From Charina bottae (lineage: Eukaryota; Chordata; Lepidosauria; Squamata; Charinaidae), in assembly GCA_023362775.1 (NCBI GenBank), contig JALMGJ010000015.1:25385001-25449000 (forward strand): a stretch of 64,000 nucleotides of DNA, written 5' to 3'. Positions 10,524 to 24,289 of this stretch are shown piece after piece (position 1 is the first letter of the stretch; each line of letters begins with the position of its first letter). Position numbers and translations under genes: made by a program. Below the pieces are notes generated by a model, which searched no databases, was not told the DNA's origin, and saw only the letters and a program-made list of their open reading frames with translations.

Positions 10524-11852
10524 ATGTCGCGCCGGGCGCTGCGGCGGCTGCGGGGCGAGTCGCGCGGGCAGGGGCTGCTGGGCGAGGAGCCGCCCCTTGG
10601 CGGGCTCGATGAGGGAGGCAGCGGCGAGGACGAGGACGAGGAGGGCACGGGGAACGAGCCGCAGCCCGTGTCCGGCGGCGGGAGGCGGCGGCGGCGGCGG
10701 GGCCCGCGGAGGGAGCCCTTGGAGCGGGTGGCGAACCCCTTCGAGCTGGTGAGGATCCGCCGCGGCCCGGCCGGAGACCCGCAGCAGCGAGGCGGCGCCC
10801 CCGGCCTCCCCAGCGGGACTAACGCCTCCCGCGCTGAGCTTCAGATCCGAAGGGCCAGAGCCGCCCCCAGAGAGGCCGGCTTTGCCCCGGAATCGGATCC
10901 GTCCCCAGGCCGGGGGGCTCTAGGGAGGGGCTGGAGCCCCCGGTGCCTTCCAGCGGGTTGGGTAACAGCTCCTGCTCTTTGCGGGTGCCTGCGATCAGTT
11001 GGGAGCGCTGGAGGTGCCTAATCTCCCGAGAAGTTGTTTACTGCGTCAGTTACCGCCTGGTGGGAAGCTGCGCTCGTTTGCCCTTCCGACCCTGCTGCTG
11101 GCCATCCTTATGAAGTGTCGAACGTTGAGAGAGAAAGAATACGCTCGTGAACTGGGGAATTTTTAACCCATGCAGATAAAGAGTGAAGGACTAGATGAGG
11201 ACCTGGCATCTAAAGAGGACATTGATGACTCCTGGCTGCAGGAAGGAGGAGACCCAAGGACCAAAGAGGACAATCCTGGAGGGCTGGAGAGTGACAGGAG
11301 GGAGGGAGGGGGAGAGGCGGAACAGCTGGACCAAATGGCAAGTATCCTGTAGAAAACAGTGGTGCCTATACCTCCGTGTGGTGGGTTACTGGGTGCTCCC
11401 TGCTTCTGTTTGCACAACCAGCATGCTGGCTGAGGAAGCCTGGGAGTTGAATTCCACCCATCTTAAAATTGCCAAGTTTGAGAAACACTGTGCTGAACAA
11501 TAAATTAGGGTTACATATCAGCCTGGCTGAGTCAAAACCAAACAAGTAATGCTATTTCTTAACATGATCTGAGGGCCCAGTTCACCTATCAAGCCATAAC
11601 TCAGTTTGTTTTAGGAAAGTGTGATGTGGATACAGCACGGTTTGTTAACCATGGCTTGTCATGTTTTTGTTGTATTTACAACTGTTTTTATACCACCAAT
11701 GAAAAACAAAGTAACTTGCAGAGCAGGTTACCAAAGGTAACTATACAAAAAATACATACAAACATCAACAGTTCAGCTTCATGACAATAATAGTAACAAA
11801 TTGTGAACCGCCCAGGGTCCCTCCTTGTGAGGGAGATGGGCGGGATATAAAT

Positions 11853-11917
<65 letters not shown>

Positions 11918-14900
11918 GATAGATTAAAAAATAAAATAAAATAATAATAAAATAAAATAATAAAATAAAATAAAATATAGTGATCAATAATGCCTCCACA
12001 ATCCAGGCACATGCATCATTAACATCTCCCCAAATGGCTTCCTAAACAATCAACTTTTTTTCCAGTTTTCTGGTCTTAATACTGAGGATCCTGATCTTAC
12101 TTCTGGGGGGAGGTGATTCCATAGAAGGGAGTTCCCCCAGAGAATGCTCACTTCTGCGCCTCCTCCCACTGTCCCTTGCAAGGGGTGGGGCCTCTTGGCA
12201 TTGTTTTGTCTGCTGGCACACTTTTTGAGTGTTATGTGAGTATAGCCTCTGAACAGACTCATAGAGTTTTTCCTGGGTTAGGTAACTTGTTCAAATTCGT
12301 ACTTTTGATGTCATGCCTCAATATATGCATCTCACTACCTCTTATTTTTATTTTTAAAAGTCTATCCCAAACAACAAATCACGAAAGAAAAAGAAGAAAA
12401 GAAAGAATAAGAAGAATCCTTCAGGCGAGGCTCTGGTAAATTGAATTAGATTTGGGGGTTGAGGCATGTGGGAAGTCATGGTTATTCCCTTTGCTGCCAA
12501 GAATTTGAGACCTTACGTGGGATTAGAACATTAAAATGTGATGCTACCCCTACAAAATCATAATTACAGCTCTACAGAGTCTTGATTGTTCATTCACTAG
12601 GAAGACCTTGCAGTTGAAGAGACAAGGCAGGTGGGGACGGGTAAACCCTGTGCAAGAGCAAGCTAAAGCAGCATCCTAGGGTTGAAAGGAGCCTTGGAGG
12701 CCTCTAGTTCAACCCCTGCCTGGGGCAGATTCTCAGACAATCCTGGACAAATGGCGGTCCTATTTTCAGCGATGGGGCACCTGCGACTCCAGAAGGTGTT
12801 GGCCCGACTAAAGGGAGGAGGGACTATTACGAGGGTGGCTGCATGCAAGAGAGCATCGAGGGTTCCCTTTATGTGGATTTTGTCTGAGAAGGGTGAAGCT
12901 CTTCTGCTCACTTTGTTGCTTCTCAACAGTTCCCTGGAGATGACGACCAAGTGGAAGACATTGAGAGCATCCTGCTGAGCATTGAGAATTGCAATGGGCC
13001 CCCGTGCCAGAGCCAAAGCAGGTTGGTCACGGATAATCGGCCTCTGCTGTACGTCGAGCACAGGTAAGAGGCTCAGTGTCCTTCGGTGGTGGTGGTGGGG
13101 GGACCCTGTGTTTTGCACTGAAGATAGAATGATCCATTTTATTTTATACCTGTATGTCAGTGTTGAGGCTCTGGGCAGCTTAATTAAAAGAGAATTAAAA
13201 AGGACCAACGTATACGCATGTTGTATTTTCTAATTGTTGTGAAAGGCCAAGAATGGTGTATACATTTAATAAATAAATAAATTTGGAATAGTTCCCCGAT
13301 TCCAAAATGTAGTGCACACAAATGTAAGTCAATAATCCCAGCAGTTGAGGGGCAGATGGTGTAACAAGGGGGATCCTCCAAGGCACATGAGTCCCTCAGT
13401 TCCGCCCCTCCCCTTTCCTCTCTTGTCAGGATTAAAATTGTAAACACGTAATCCAGAACTTCGGTACTTTGTGGTGGTAAATGGTACCCCCCAAACACAT
13501 GTAAGCTGCCTTCGCTGCCAAACCTGCGAGACCCCCCCCCCCAATACATATGAACTGCTTAAAGTGCCCTTGTAAGAAAACATTTAAAGCGAGCTGAATT
13601 GACCCTGAGTGGTGACAGGGAGAAGATTCAGTCAGGAACCTGAGGGCCCAGTAAATTGCTTCTGTTCACCGGCCATATCTCAGACAGTATGGCTGACCTA
13701 GTAGGAAGGATAAATAATAATAAGGCAACATGGATGAGTTTATCTAAAACATTCCAACGTCACGCTGTACTTTCCACTGTGTCTGCCCTCTCCTTGGTCT
13801 TGCCTTAGTGGGCCAAAGGTATATAAGCTCTGGTTGCTCGTGGCTGCTCAGCCAAGCTTTGCTGGGAGCCCAGTATACTCTGTTACTGCTTGCATGCAAA
13901 TCAAAGTATGTTGTATCTTCAAAGTGATTTGGTTGCTTTAGGTGAGCCAAGTTTTGGGCACAACAACTTGTTCTCTGCATTGAACATTATGTAGGAATTA
14001 ATAAATGACAGGAAAGATTCGTGTTCCCAACTTTCCAGGAACCTGAATCCAGAAACGGAGCTGAAGAGATACTTTGGGGCCCGAGCGGTTCTTGGGGATC
14101 AGAGGTGAGGTCCAGTGTTGTGAGATAGAAGCCTGTCTCTGGATCGTGTGGGAAAGCAAAACATCTGGCCACACGAGCGAGGATCCGGGGAAACGTTTTG
14201 GCGAGAATGCCATTTTCTAGACGGGGCTGTGTCTGAGGCAGGGCCGCTCCACCTTGCCTGGAAGTCTTCATGTGCTGAAGGAAGGGAAGTGGTACCTTCT
14301 CAGTCCGAAAGCACGTGTCTCCTCCAAGGAAGGATCTCTGAGCCGCCCTGGGACCATGGTAGTTGTGGATGGAGAGGTGTTTTTATCGGCCATTCAGATG
14401 TGGGTGAGACAGAGGGGGCTTTGATCCATTCTTGCGCCACGCTTTATAATCGCAGGCGGTGAACTGCCTGCCCTGAGGAAGGCCCAGCACACAGCGCTGC
14501 ATCAGGGCGCAGGGGCAACGCTGGGGGGGTTTGCCAGGGACTTGCTGGGAGGAGTCAGCTGGTCCCGGTTCCTTTGGTTTACTCAGGCTTAGACTTGAAT
14601 CTGCCTTTCTCACGGACATTGTGTGCATGTGAGGACAAGCACATGCCTTGACTTTAGATGTGGTTCTTGCCTCTTCCTTGCCTCTATTTGATCTTTGCGC
14701 TCAGTCAGGAGGTGGTGCTGTAACAGCGCTTCCTGGCTGGAGAACAGAGACGGTTTCATTTCCCCAGTTGGAAAGCCCATCTCCTCCTCACTCCAAAGAC
14801 CAGGCTGTGCTTATTTTTTAAAGACTGAGGATCATCCGGAGTGGCGGGGACCAGGATACATCCGTAGGGCTTCGAAAAACAACTGCGCCACCCATGTGGG

Positions 14901-16372
14901 CTTGGATGCCGGTGCTTAGAAACTAGAACGCAGGTAAAGGCTTTGGTGTGTGAATTCGTGTCTTCAGGTGTGCTCCTCCTTTCCAGGCCGAGGCAGAGGC
15001 AGCGCCAGTATGTACGCAGCACCTGGTTGACGGCGCCCAAGGAGACTTGGCCCCGTCACAGCAAAACAGGTGAGAGGCCTTTCCAAAGCCTTCACACCAA
15101 AGGCGCTTCTGGTGGCTTTGGGACTGGAAAAAGGCTGCTGGCAGCTGCCTCTCGGCTCTGAGGGCACGTTGGCTGCCAAGCGGCAGAGGTAGGCACTGAG
15201 CTGCAGGCAGGTGCGTCGCGGCTGCATTACAGGCCGCCAAGCGGAAGGAGGGGCCTTGGAAGGGCACCAGATGCGGCCTTGCAGTTGGTAGGAATCCTTC
15301 CTTCCTTAAGGTAGGCCCGCATTCTGGGCTGCCCGTACCGTTGTTCTCCGTCTTTGCGTAGGAGAATTCCAGATTTGTTTTAAGGCTGAAGAAAGCACAA
15401 ATGCTTGCTGTACACCGAGACAGCAGATGAAAATGTTAGCCTAACTGGCTGGATTTGGGTGGTAGATTCCTTTAGCTTGGAGTTGTGCAGGTATCACATC
15501 GTGAGAGCTCTCAAGATTGGGGATATGGATAAGGACCGCCGCTGAAGTTCAGATTTGGACTTGTGCGTTCGGAGTGGGGGGGAATCAAGGCAGTCGGAAC
15601 TGGGAAAATCCACGGCTAGCAATCCTGTCTCCAGAGTTTGCTTTCTCGCCAAGTAGACAGACGCTCAGCTTTCTAGATTTTGGTTGATCCTTTCGTTGGG
15701 GCTGACCACCCTCTTTCTCCCACCCCCAACCACTCTGCCCAGGCATATCCATGGTGCTGCTAGAAACAAGGCGTGGAGAACAACGTTTTGCCTTTGAGCA
15801 CAACCGGGAGTACCAGCTAGTACAGTTCAAATTCTTGGATGCCGTGGAATCGATGGACCCAAACAACCTTGTGGTAGGTTCTCCATTAGGCACGCCCAGA
15901 GTCACTACTGCAAATCCACCAACTGCTAACGGCAGCAATTTTGTTCTACCCCGGCCTCGACTTCTGGGCTTGCTCGGCATCTTGGTGTTTTCCAGCCACC
16001 CCAGCTGGTGCCTTCCCGGTGTGTTATTGCAGGCTTCCCAATGAGCCTTCCCTCCCGGCTGCAGGACTAGGTTGACCCTCTTGGGCCACAGCAGTGGTCT
16101 AGCCAACTCTGCCTGGAGGCTGCCAGCAGAGGCTTGATCTGTGTGCGGAAGTAAGTGCCTGAGCAGCACAAACCTCACTTGAAGATTATGCTTTCAAGTG
16201 TGGGCAAAACCTAAAATGTTCTGAGCTGCGAGAGAACGTTACCTGCGCAATAAGAAGGGATGTAGCTTTCTGACTGGACCTTACCCTCAAGACGTGTGTG
16301 TGTGTGTGATTTTACACACCACAATAGAGTTGTGTATACAGGGACCTTGAAGCGCAGCTCTGCCTGCTGTAG

Positions 16373-16414
<42 letters not shown>

Positions 16415-19400
16415 TTTCTCCAACTTGTATCGCCGCCCATCTCCCCCCATAGAGGGGACTCCAGGCGGACTTTTTATCCTGAAGGTCGTGGGTGCCAGCT
16501 CTAGGGAGCCTTTTCCCCCCTCCCAAGCGGTCAGTTCCATCTCAGCATCCCGAGGCACGGTCTGCATCCGTACGATGTCTCTCTTTCCGAAGAGACGAGG
16601 CCTCTGCCTGCACTGAGAGCAGAACAGCCGCTGCTGTGGGGGACAGGGACCTGCGGCCACTCTTGCAGGGAAGAGAAGGTGCTCCCAGGATCCTGCTGGT
16701 GGGCCTGGCCCGCCCCCATGAGCAAGCCAGCCCCCAGCCGAGGACGCTTCTCCTGCCTCAGTTTCCCAAGCGCTGAAGACAAAGACTGCAAGGGGGGGGG
16801 GGGGGTCCAGCGTAGCGGGATCTAAGCCAACTTCTGTGCTATATTTAAACATTCGCCCTCTTTGAGGAAAGGGGCGTCTCCTTTCTCCAGGGCTGAAGAG
16901 AACAGGCTGTCCTTTGAGGCTTTTATGGAGCCCTTCCAACTGTGTTAACTGGTGAACAACTTGATGGTAAATACAAAGCGTGGAAAGGCCAAAATGGTTC
17001 TTAGCCTAATATTAGGATAATCAAGACATTGAGTTTGGAGAGCTCCCCCCTTCCTTCCCCCTCAGTCAGGATCAATGTGGCTCTTTGAAACTTGAGTGTT
17101 TTGGAGATAGAGCCCCTTTGTCCAGGAAAGACTCCGGCTCTGCCTCCCCCCCCCCCCGCACTCTTGCCCCTCAGGGGTGGAATCCACCGCAGCTGAGGAA
17201 CGTTTCGGATTCCCTGACAAAGAGTGGCAGGAATGTAAGCGCTCGGAAAACAGGAAGGATTGTGGCTTCTTTTATACAGCGGCTTGTTTTCAGCATAGCC
17301 CGTTGAGCAATGAGGTGGCTCTTCCTGGATCAACAGAAGGTGAAGAGCAAAGGGCTGTGCATGCAGGGGGTTCCCATAACTGATGGCAGCAAGGGAGAGC
17401 AGCACGAATCCAGTGGCAAGTAGACACAGGGTGCCACCGAAAATCGATTCTGTGTCTCAATTGTGAACATTTAACTTTTGAAAAATGGTTCACATTTAAT
17501 TCAGTTTACTGAATGTGGACTTTGCAGATCTGAAACCGAGATGGGGCTGGAGTGGAGGTTGCAATAACAGAAGGGGTGTGAACAGGAAGACATGAGAATA
17601 CATAGAGATGGAAGAGAGCTTTGGAGGCCAAGAGAGAGCCCAGGGCTTCTAGTGCTACGTATGGGCCAGGAATGTGGGGAGGGTTCTGTTTGAAAACAAA
17701 GCCAGCTCATCTCTGCTCTTCTCTGAAACTCTTCAAGTATTCCCCAAACACTGCTTTGGAATTAACGGGCGGTGTGCAAGGAAGTTTGGCGTTGGGCACT
17801 ATCCTGACCTCATTGGGCATATCCTGGCATTCCTGGATGGCAGCCCCCCCCCCCCCCCGCACGCAGCCTCCTGGTTGGCCTTGCTCCTTCCTGTTCTATG
17901 TAGCGTTTCCCTCGGAGAGCCCAAGTCCTTAAGCATCTCTCTCTGGCTTGGTTGTCAGCTTCTGCTCCAGATGAACCCTTACCACGTGGACTCGCTTCTG
18001 CAGCTCAGCGATGTGTGCCGGATGCAGGAGGACCAGGAAATGGCCAGGGACCTGATTGGTAAGAGTCGGAGGCGGGAGGAACTGGTGGGTGAGGCACAGC
18101 CGCAGCGGGGTGGCTTAAAGACCCCTGCGCCAAGGGGGCAGGGAGGGCAGCCCTGGAAGGGAACAGTCCGGGCCTTCTGCACTTGGTTATGGAGGGGGGA
18201 TGTCGGGGGCTCATCGCAGGGGCGGCTGCAGTTGCCCCTTGGGCTGCGTTTTCTGCTTTACCGTTTTGTTTCCAGGTTTTAAGCAAGTGCAGCCCTTAAA
18301 AAGGGAAGGGGCGCTGGTTACAGATTTTGAAACAGTGGCTCCATCGCTTTGGGAGCCCTGGGCAGACCAGGGTGCTTCCGGGTGGGATGAGGGCATCCCA
18401 GGCTGCCCACGTGACCGGCCGCGGTGCCTGTTTTGCAGAGAGAGCCCTCTACACCCTGGAGTGCGCCTTCCACCCTGTGTTCAGCCTCACCAGCGGCACC
18501 TGCAGGCTGGATTACCGGCACCCGGAGAACAGGTGGGTGCCCACCCTGGGGACTTGGGGGTGGGGGGGCTGCTGCTTGGCGGGGGACTCCCTCTGCCGGG
18601 TGCCACTGTTGCGCCCCCCCTTGCCCGGGCTGAGCATCTCTGTCACTGGAATCACAGCCTTTCCTTTCTGGTGTCCCTCACAGAGCCTTCTATCTGGCCC
18701 TCTTCAAACATTTGCTTTTCCTGGAGAGGAGGGGCTGTCTGCGCACTGCCCTGGAGGTCTGCAAGCTCCTCCTGAGGTGAGGGCTGCTCTCAGAGTCCCC
18801 TCCAGGACCGGCCTCTCCGCAGCCAAGCGCTTGGGCCGAGCGTGGCGGGAGGTGGGGAGAACTGGCTGGCAGGGCCCTCTTCCGGTCCCCCTTTGGGATA
18901 GGGGCGTGTGTCCTTGAAGGCCCCCAAACCAGGTAGTCAAAGGGAGCCCTGGATTTCTAGTGACCTTCTCTGTGGGACGCTGTTTCTGCGGGTGTCCGGC
19001 TGGTCCACCCCCGGCCAAAGGCCAGCGAGCTTTTCTTTGCCCAGCTCTCCTGTAATCGTCATATTCTTTTCATCTATCCTCCCTCCACCGAAGCCTTGAT
19101 CCAGAGGACGATCCGCTGTGTATGCTGCTGATGGTGGATTTGCTGTCGCTCCGAGCAAGGGAATATGCCTTCTTGATACGCATGTTTCAGGAATGGGAGG
19201 TAAGGGCCCCGTGGAGGCCAGAAGGGCCCAAGGCAGCTGGAGCCCCCCAGCAGAACATTGGGCCGGTTCTGCTCAGTGCCCTCCCCGCTCTCTTCCTCGC
19301 CCTTCGGCTGTTGCCAGGGAGAGACCACCTCCTGGGCCAGAGGGAAGCCCTTGGTAGGAGCCTGTCATCACTCCTGGCCTCCTCTCTAGTGCGCCAAGGG

Positions 19401-22400
19401 GGCTTCTTCCACCCCAACTCTCTTTCTTGGGGGGGCGGGGGACAGGCGTACGTAAAGCGCAGGGCACCAGCCTCATCCCACTTTCTGGTCCTCCCTCGGG
19501 CTGAGGAGAAGCCCAAGTGGGCCCAGAAGCATTTGTGCAGGCAAGACTGGCCTAGGCTGCTGGTTTGCATTACAGAGGAGCCGTTTCCTGTTAATGATCT
19601 TTTAATTAGAGAGGCTTTAAAACAATTAAGCCGGATAAGGCTGCAGCAGCCCCAGGAGCCTGTCAGGGGGCCCTCAGCTGCTGACTATCCCCGTTTTTAG
19701 TCCTGGTAGGTCGCTACCGTGCCAGCCTGCCCCATTTTGAAGCTTTCCTGGGCCTTTGGCTGGGGAATAAAGCGTAAACACGTGGGTGGCTGGAAAAAGA
19801 TCTTCGTTGCCAAAGGGTCTGTCTGGGAGTTCTAAAAGGGAACAGGATCCGAGCTGCTTTCCTCCCCAAAGCCGCCCACCTCAACCAGCAGCAGTGGCAG
19901 CTCTGCAGAGACCCTGGCAGACAGAAGGCCCTCCTGTCCCTTGAAGGGCAGACGCTGCCCTCCTTGAGGCCCGCCTGCAAAGCAGATGCTTGGCCGCTGA
20001 GCAAAGGGGCTTCCCCGTGGTCTGGGGGAAGACTTTCCTGAAGACCCACGTCCTGTTTCCAACCCACACCCACCGTCCCCTTCTTAGTCTCTCTAGGACT
20101 CTGGAGTCGCCTCTTCAAAGCCCCCAAAGAATCAGCCGAGCTGGATGAGAACTGGCTTCTTTGTGACATCTGCCTCTCCTCTGTCTCACCTCCCCCCCCC
20201 CCGCTTGATCTTAGGGCCATCGGAATCTGTCGCAGCTCCCCAATTTTGCCTTCTCCGTCCCTCTGGCCCATTTCTTTCTGAGCCAGCAGGAAGATATTTC
20301 TGAAGCGGAGCAAAGCCGAGCCCGTGAACAAGCAGACGGCCTCATTCAGCAGGCGCTGATTATGTTCCCCAGTGGTAAGTTTGCCTGTGCGGCCTGCCCA
20401 GGTCACATGCAGAGGCAGGTCGGGAGCAGCAGAGGGGAAGAGGGGCCCGCTGTATCAAGTGCTGGATGACGAGCGAAGGGGGGAGAGTTGCCATACAGGA
20501 AGGCGCCAAATGTCGCAGTTCAGGCACGAGCAAAGACCGGATCCCCCTTTTCACACACACATACACGGTTCTGAACGCCTCCCAAACTGCTTGCTTTGTT
20601 GCTGAGAATGTCCTGAACAAAGGGACTTGGGGCAAGGCCTTTTCTGGGCCTCAGCAAACCCCCTAAACGCTGATCGGGGTTGGGGGCTGAGCTCTCTCGC
20701 CCTCCAGGAGGGAGCCGTGATGCTGGGGAGGCTCTGACCCCCTCCCATCTCCCTTCCAGCCTTGATGCCGCTGCTGGACCGGTGCAGCGTGCAGCCTGAC
20801 TCCGTGGTCACCTCCCACGCCTTCTTTGGGCTGGAAGCCCAGCTGAGGTAAGGGGAGGGGAGGCCCTTGGCGGGACCAGCGTTGGGATGCGGAGAGCCGC
20901 TGTGAGGGGGGATGCCAAGAAAGCCATTTAAACCAGGGATCGATGGCGAGGAGGATAAAAAGAAATCTTGCCAGGGGGAGGGCTGCTCTGAATAACTTCA
21001 GCAAATTTGAACAGCTCTTTGGCGGTTGCTGATGACGAGGCTGGCAAGGTTTGGGGTTACAAAGAGTGTGGGACTGCCCCCTCCCCCTCAGCCCCCGTTC
21101 ACCCTCTGCAAAAGGGGAATCGCGTGAAGGGACAGTGAAAAAGTTCCAACAGCAGTGGCAGAACTAGCGTCATCCCCGGAACCAAGGACGAGACCGCACC
21201 GGTTCGCCCCTTAGCCCAACGCAGGGCTTCCGCCGGCGTCCTAAAAGCCCTCCCCCTGCCCCTCCCCCAGTGTGCCTTCCGCGCTGAGCCAGCTGGTCTC
21301 CCTCTACCTGGGGAGGAGCCACGCCCTCTGGAAGGACCCTGCCGTCATGGCCTGGCTGGAGACGAACGTGCACAAGGTGCTGCGGCTGGTGGACGCCAAA
21401 GACCCTGCTCTGGAGGAGGCGGAGCAAAGGTGAGTCGGGCCAACGCCGGTGCCGCTCCCTGTTGGCGGCCTGGGGCGCCGGGCGGCTCCCTCCCCTTGCT
21501 CGCGGCGTTCGGCGCTGCCACGTTCCCTGAGTGAGGGAAGCGCTTGCTGGTCTGCAGCTTGGAAAAGGCATAAAATGGGGTGAAGGGTTTTTCTGCTGGT
21601 TGGGGGGGACTGAAGGGGGTTCTTGAAGGAGCTTCACATGAGGTTCCTTGCCAGGTGGGCGCGGTCTGGGACCGGCGGAGAAGCCCAGGGGTGCTGTTGC
21701 TCGGAGGCTTTTCCTTCGGTGCCCCTGGGAGAGGCAGCGCTGGCAAGACGGAGCTGCTTGGAAGAAGCCCTTGCCATTCTCTCTCTCTCTCCCTCTCCGT
21801 AGGCGGAAGGCGAGGTACCAGAATGCCCCCCGGAACGTCTACCGCCACGTGATCCTCTCGGAGATCAGGGAAGCCGCAGCAGCATTACCTCCGGTGAGGC
21901 GTCCGCCGCCACTGCTCCTCTTGCGGCCGGGGCCGCTGCCCGGCACCTAATCTGGACGCTCCTGGTCTTCCTTCCCCTTCCTGCTGTTTACTGTTCTTTG
22001 TACACAGCAAGTTCCCCTCCCCGGCGGCACTGTTGCCCAAAGCGTTTGGCTCACCCCCTTTTGCACTTTCTGGTGCCAAGGAGGCCCCAGGGCCACTCGG
22101 GCTGTGGCTGGCAGCTCGGGGGGCAGTCAGAGCTTCATCGGGTTTCAAGGAGAGGCACAGGGCAAAACGTCCGAGTGCTCATTGGTCCCTGCAGGGAGGA
22201 AGGCCCCGATTTCCCCCTTTCTTCCAGAGCCCCCCCGGCTTTGAAGCTTTGTGCCCCCCGCTTTTGGATGGTAGAGTAGCCAAGGAAGTGCATCGCGACT
22301 TGTTTTTTGATGGCACCAAGCACAGCTCAGGCGCTTCCTGGCAACTCAAGAGGAACGAGATCAGACTGGCTGCTGCTCTCCCCCGAGAAAATGGAAGCGT

Positions 22401-24040
22401 TGCCATTCTTCACTCAACCCTAGCCGGTCTTCTCACCGGCTCTTCCTTCCGCCGCAGTTGTCGGCTCCGCTAAAGTCTGCCATTTCTTCCCCGGGAGTGG
22501 AAGCCATTATACATCCTTGTGCCTGGCTTGGCTGACCTCCCCCCCCTGTCAGAGTCTTCCTTTGTGCTTTTCTTTCAGCCTGTCAGCCTGTCTTTCTCCG
22601 GGGGTAGTAAAGATGCCTTATTTATATATGCAATAAGCGAACGCTGGATGTTGGTGGTGACAACCTCTGACTGGGAATTCTGTTGTTTTCCTCTCTCAAG
22701 GAGGTGACCTCCCAGCCCATAATGGGATTCGATCCTCTGCCACCTCTGGACTCCGTTGTTTCATACACAAGGCCCGAAAGGTACTTCCTCTCTGTTTCAC
22801 GTCCGTTCCACGTGTTGCGGTTCTTGAGAGGCCGGCTCGGTCTGGCCAGTCTGAGCAGAAGCTTAGATGCTGGCTGATGCTTCCGAGCAAGAACCTCCCT
22901 CGTCTCCCAGCCTTTCAGCCACATGTTCCGTCAACAGCTGTATGTAAAGGGAGGTAGGAAGCTGCCCTCCCTTGGGCCCACCTGTTGGCTCTTTTCCACC
23001 ACATGTTGCTGCTTTTCAAGGCCTTCTGCCTGCCCACTGGTGCTCTGACCGAAGCTCTGGCCCCTGGCTCCCAGAAGGGCTGTTTCTTTCCCACAGTCTG
23101 CACCATCCCGGCCCTCCACTCACACGCAGAGGAAGGCTCAGGAAGGCTTCCACCATACATCGATTCTCCATGGTGATAAAAGAGTGGTCCATCCTTGGGT
23201 CAGCTGTGAGGAGGAGATTAGAATAAGAGGGAGGGGTTAAATGAAAGCCCTCCCGGAAGCCCCGCGGCCAGCCTGCCATCTGATCCTAGTTGACCGGCAA
23301 GAGCTGTGCCATCCCGTCTTGGGTCGGGGACCTAAATGGACATCTGTCACCAGGTGGGCTGTCTCTGTCTTTCCAGGGCAACTCACCCAACCAGCGAAAG
23401 CACTTTATCGCTCTTTTTTCGCTCACTGTTGCCAAACTTCAACTTACAGGTAAGACGCCCTTTTGATCGTGAGCAGAGGCAATAGAAGCCAGTGCCCGGA
23501 GCATGGCCAGTGGCGGGCAGGGCTAATGCCCCTCCGTAGGGCAGGGTGGGGTGAAGGGCAGCAGAGGGGAAGGCCCTGCCAGCAGAAGTTTTGGGATTAC
23601 TCTAGAGGAGCTGAGGTGGACCGTCCAGGCGTTTGGGTCAGAAGGGCCAGTGAGCTCTGATGCTTGATGGGTTTCTTTGCGAGCGGGGCCACTGTTTGAA
23701 CCGTGGGGGCCGAGATCGCCTGCTCTGGTTTTGCGTTTTAATCCTCGTCCGCTGCCCGGAATCGCCGTTGTGCGATGGGCAGCCGTATCAATCACTGAAA
23801 TAAGTAAAATCCAGCCATCGGGTGCCGGGAGAGAGGCCTGCCGGAGGAACTGAGCTGGCCTGGCTTCCCTTCGTCCAGGGGGAAGTTCGAGCCGGAGGAG
23901 AAGAGCCGGGTGCGGGGCAAAACCTCAACCAGGGAGTGAACCGGCTGATGGCGGCCATGCGGGACATGCTGGCGAACATCCAGTTCCAGGAACCCCCACG
24001 GGACGACAACCCTGAGGGCGATGGGGGAGAGTGGGACTGA
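10524..24040 (+). CDS. TCF25: TCF25/NULP1 (ribosome quality control protein, Rqc1 homologue), complete
   Basis: Eighteen coding exons: 10524-10748, 11176-11337, 12361-12435, 12930-13063, 14039-14104, 14987-15069, 15743-15873, 17959-18058, 18439-18532, 18684-18776, 19094-19199, 20215-20374, 20760-20847, 21271-21429, 21803-21893, 22701-22780, 23377-23449, 23879-24040. They total 2082 nt (693 aa plus stop); human is about 676. All phases join. The ATG has G at -3 and begins [12 protein letters not shown] as in other vertebrates. The acidic N-terminus is followed by a six-Arg run and, at about residues 137-147, a Lys/Arg-rich stretch. The conserved core includes [28 protein letters not shown] and [11 protein letters not shown], and the end is GGEWD. 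In yeast the homologue works in the ribosome quality control complex. In vertebrates it is also described as a nuclear repressor. The exon 11176-11337 donor is GCAAGT. Confidence 0.96.
11418..11490 (+). mobile_element. Truncated hAT-like hairpin MITE (one arm)
   Basis: Right half of the hairpin family found complete at 37698 and 61918. It reads CATGCTGGCTGAGG, then GGGAGTTGAATTCC, and ends GAGAAACACTG. The matching left arm is absent, so no target duplication can be assigned. Confidence 0.65.
11800..11975. repeat. LINE-like tail with (AGAT)n and A/T-rich microsatellite
   Basis: GAACCGCCCAGGGTCCC followed by GGGAGATGGGCGGGATATAA is the recurrent squamate 3' tail. It runs into (AGAT)n at about 11854-11924, then AAATAA repeats. 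Confidence 0.8.
16374..16475. repeat. (GTTA)n microsatellite joined to LINE-like tail
   Basis: About ten GTTA units (16374-16413) adjoin CGCCGCCCATCTCCCCCC and GGGACTCCAGGCGG, the same tail seen at 11800 but in the opposite orientation. It lies in the TCF25 intron before exon 17959-18058. Confidence 0.8.
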
Positions 24041-24257
24041 ATTCTGGTTCCCACCAACAATCAACAGGCGTAGGCTGAAATTGTCTCCACCATCCCTTGC
24101 CTGTGTGCGCGCCTCTCCGCTCTCCTCTCTTCCCACTAGAAAAGGAGGACTTGGCTCAGTTTTGGACAGCATTTTAGGGGGAGGAATTTAACAGCCTGCA
24201 CCCCACCCCACCCACCCATTTTCTTAATCCGAAACTACTGCTGGCTCCTTTGAGGAA

Positions 24258-24263
24258 AATAAA
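24258..24263 (+). terminator. TCF25: TCF25 poly(A) signal AATAAA
   Basis: GGAAAATAAAGCAATTG about 218 bases after the TCF25 stop, followed by a GT/T-rich stretch (TTGTCTTCTGTCGTG). This is a conventional 3' end. Confidence 0.85.
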
Positions 24264-24289
24264 GCAATTGTCTTCTGTCGTGCTCTTCT

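Larger units (their letters stand above)
11338..12360 (+). other. TCF25: TCF25 intron 2, probable GC-AG intron
   Basis: The only donor that keeps frame between exon 2 and the Lys-rich exon 3 is ATG|GCAAGT at 11338. The nearest GT (CAA|GTATCC) would shift the frame. The acceptor is a strong T-rich tract ending AAAG at 12360. The intron contains a truncated hAT hairpin (11418-11490), a LINE-like tail and an (AGAT)n microsatellite. Confidence 0.75.

Noticed and set aside
10197..11021. 274-codon frame spanning the TCF25 promoter and exon 1
   Set aside because: A different frame or extended read-through of a CpG island. The true TCF25 start ([12 protein letters not shown]) is at 10524 and its exon ends at 10748.
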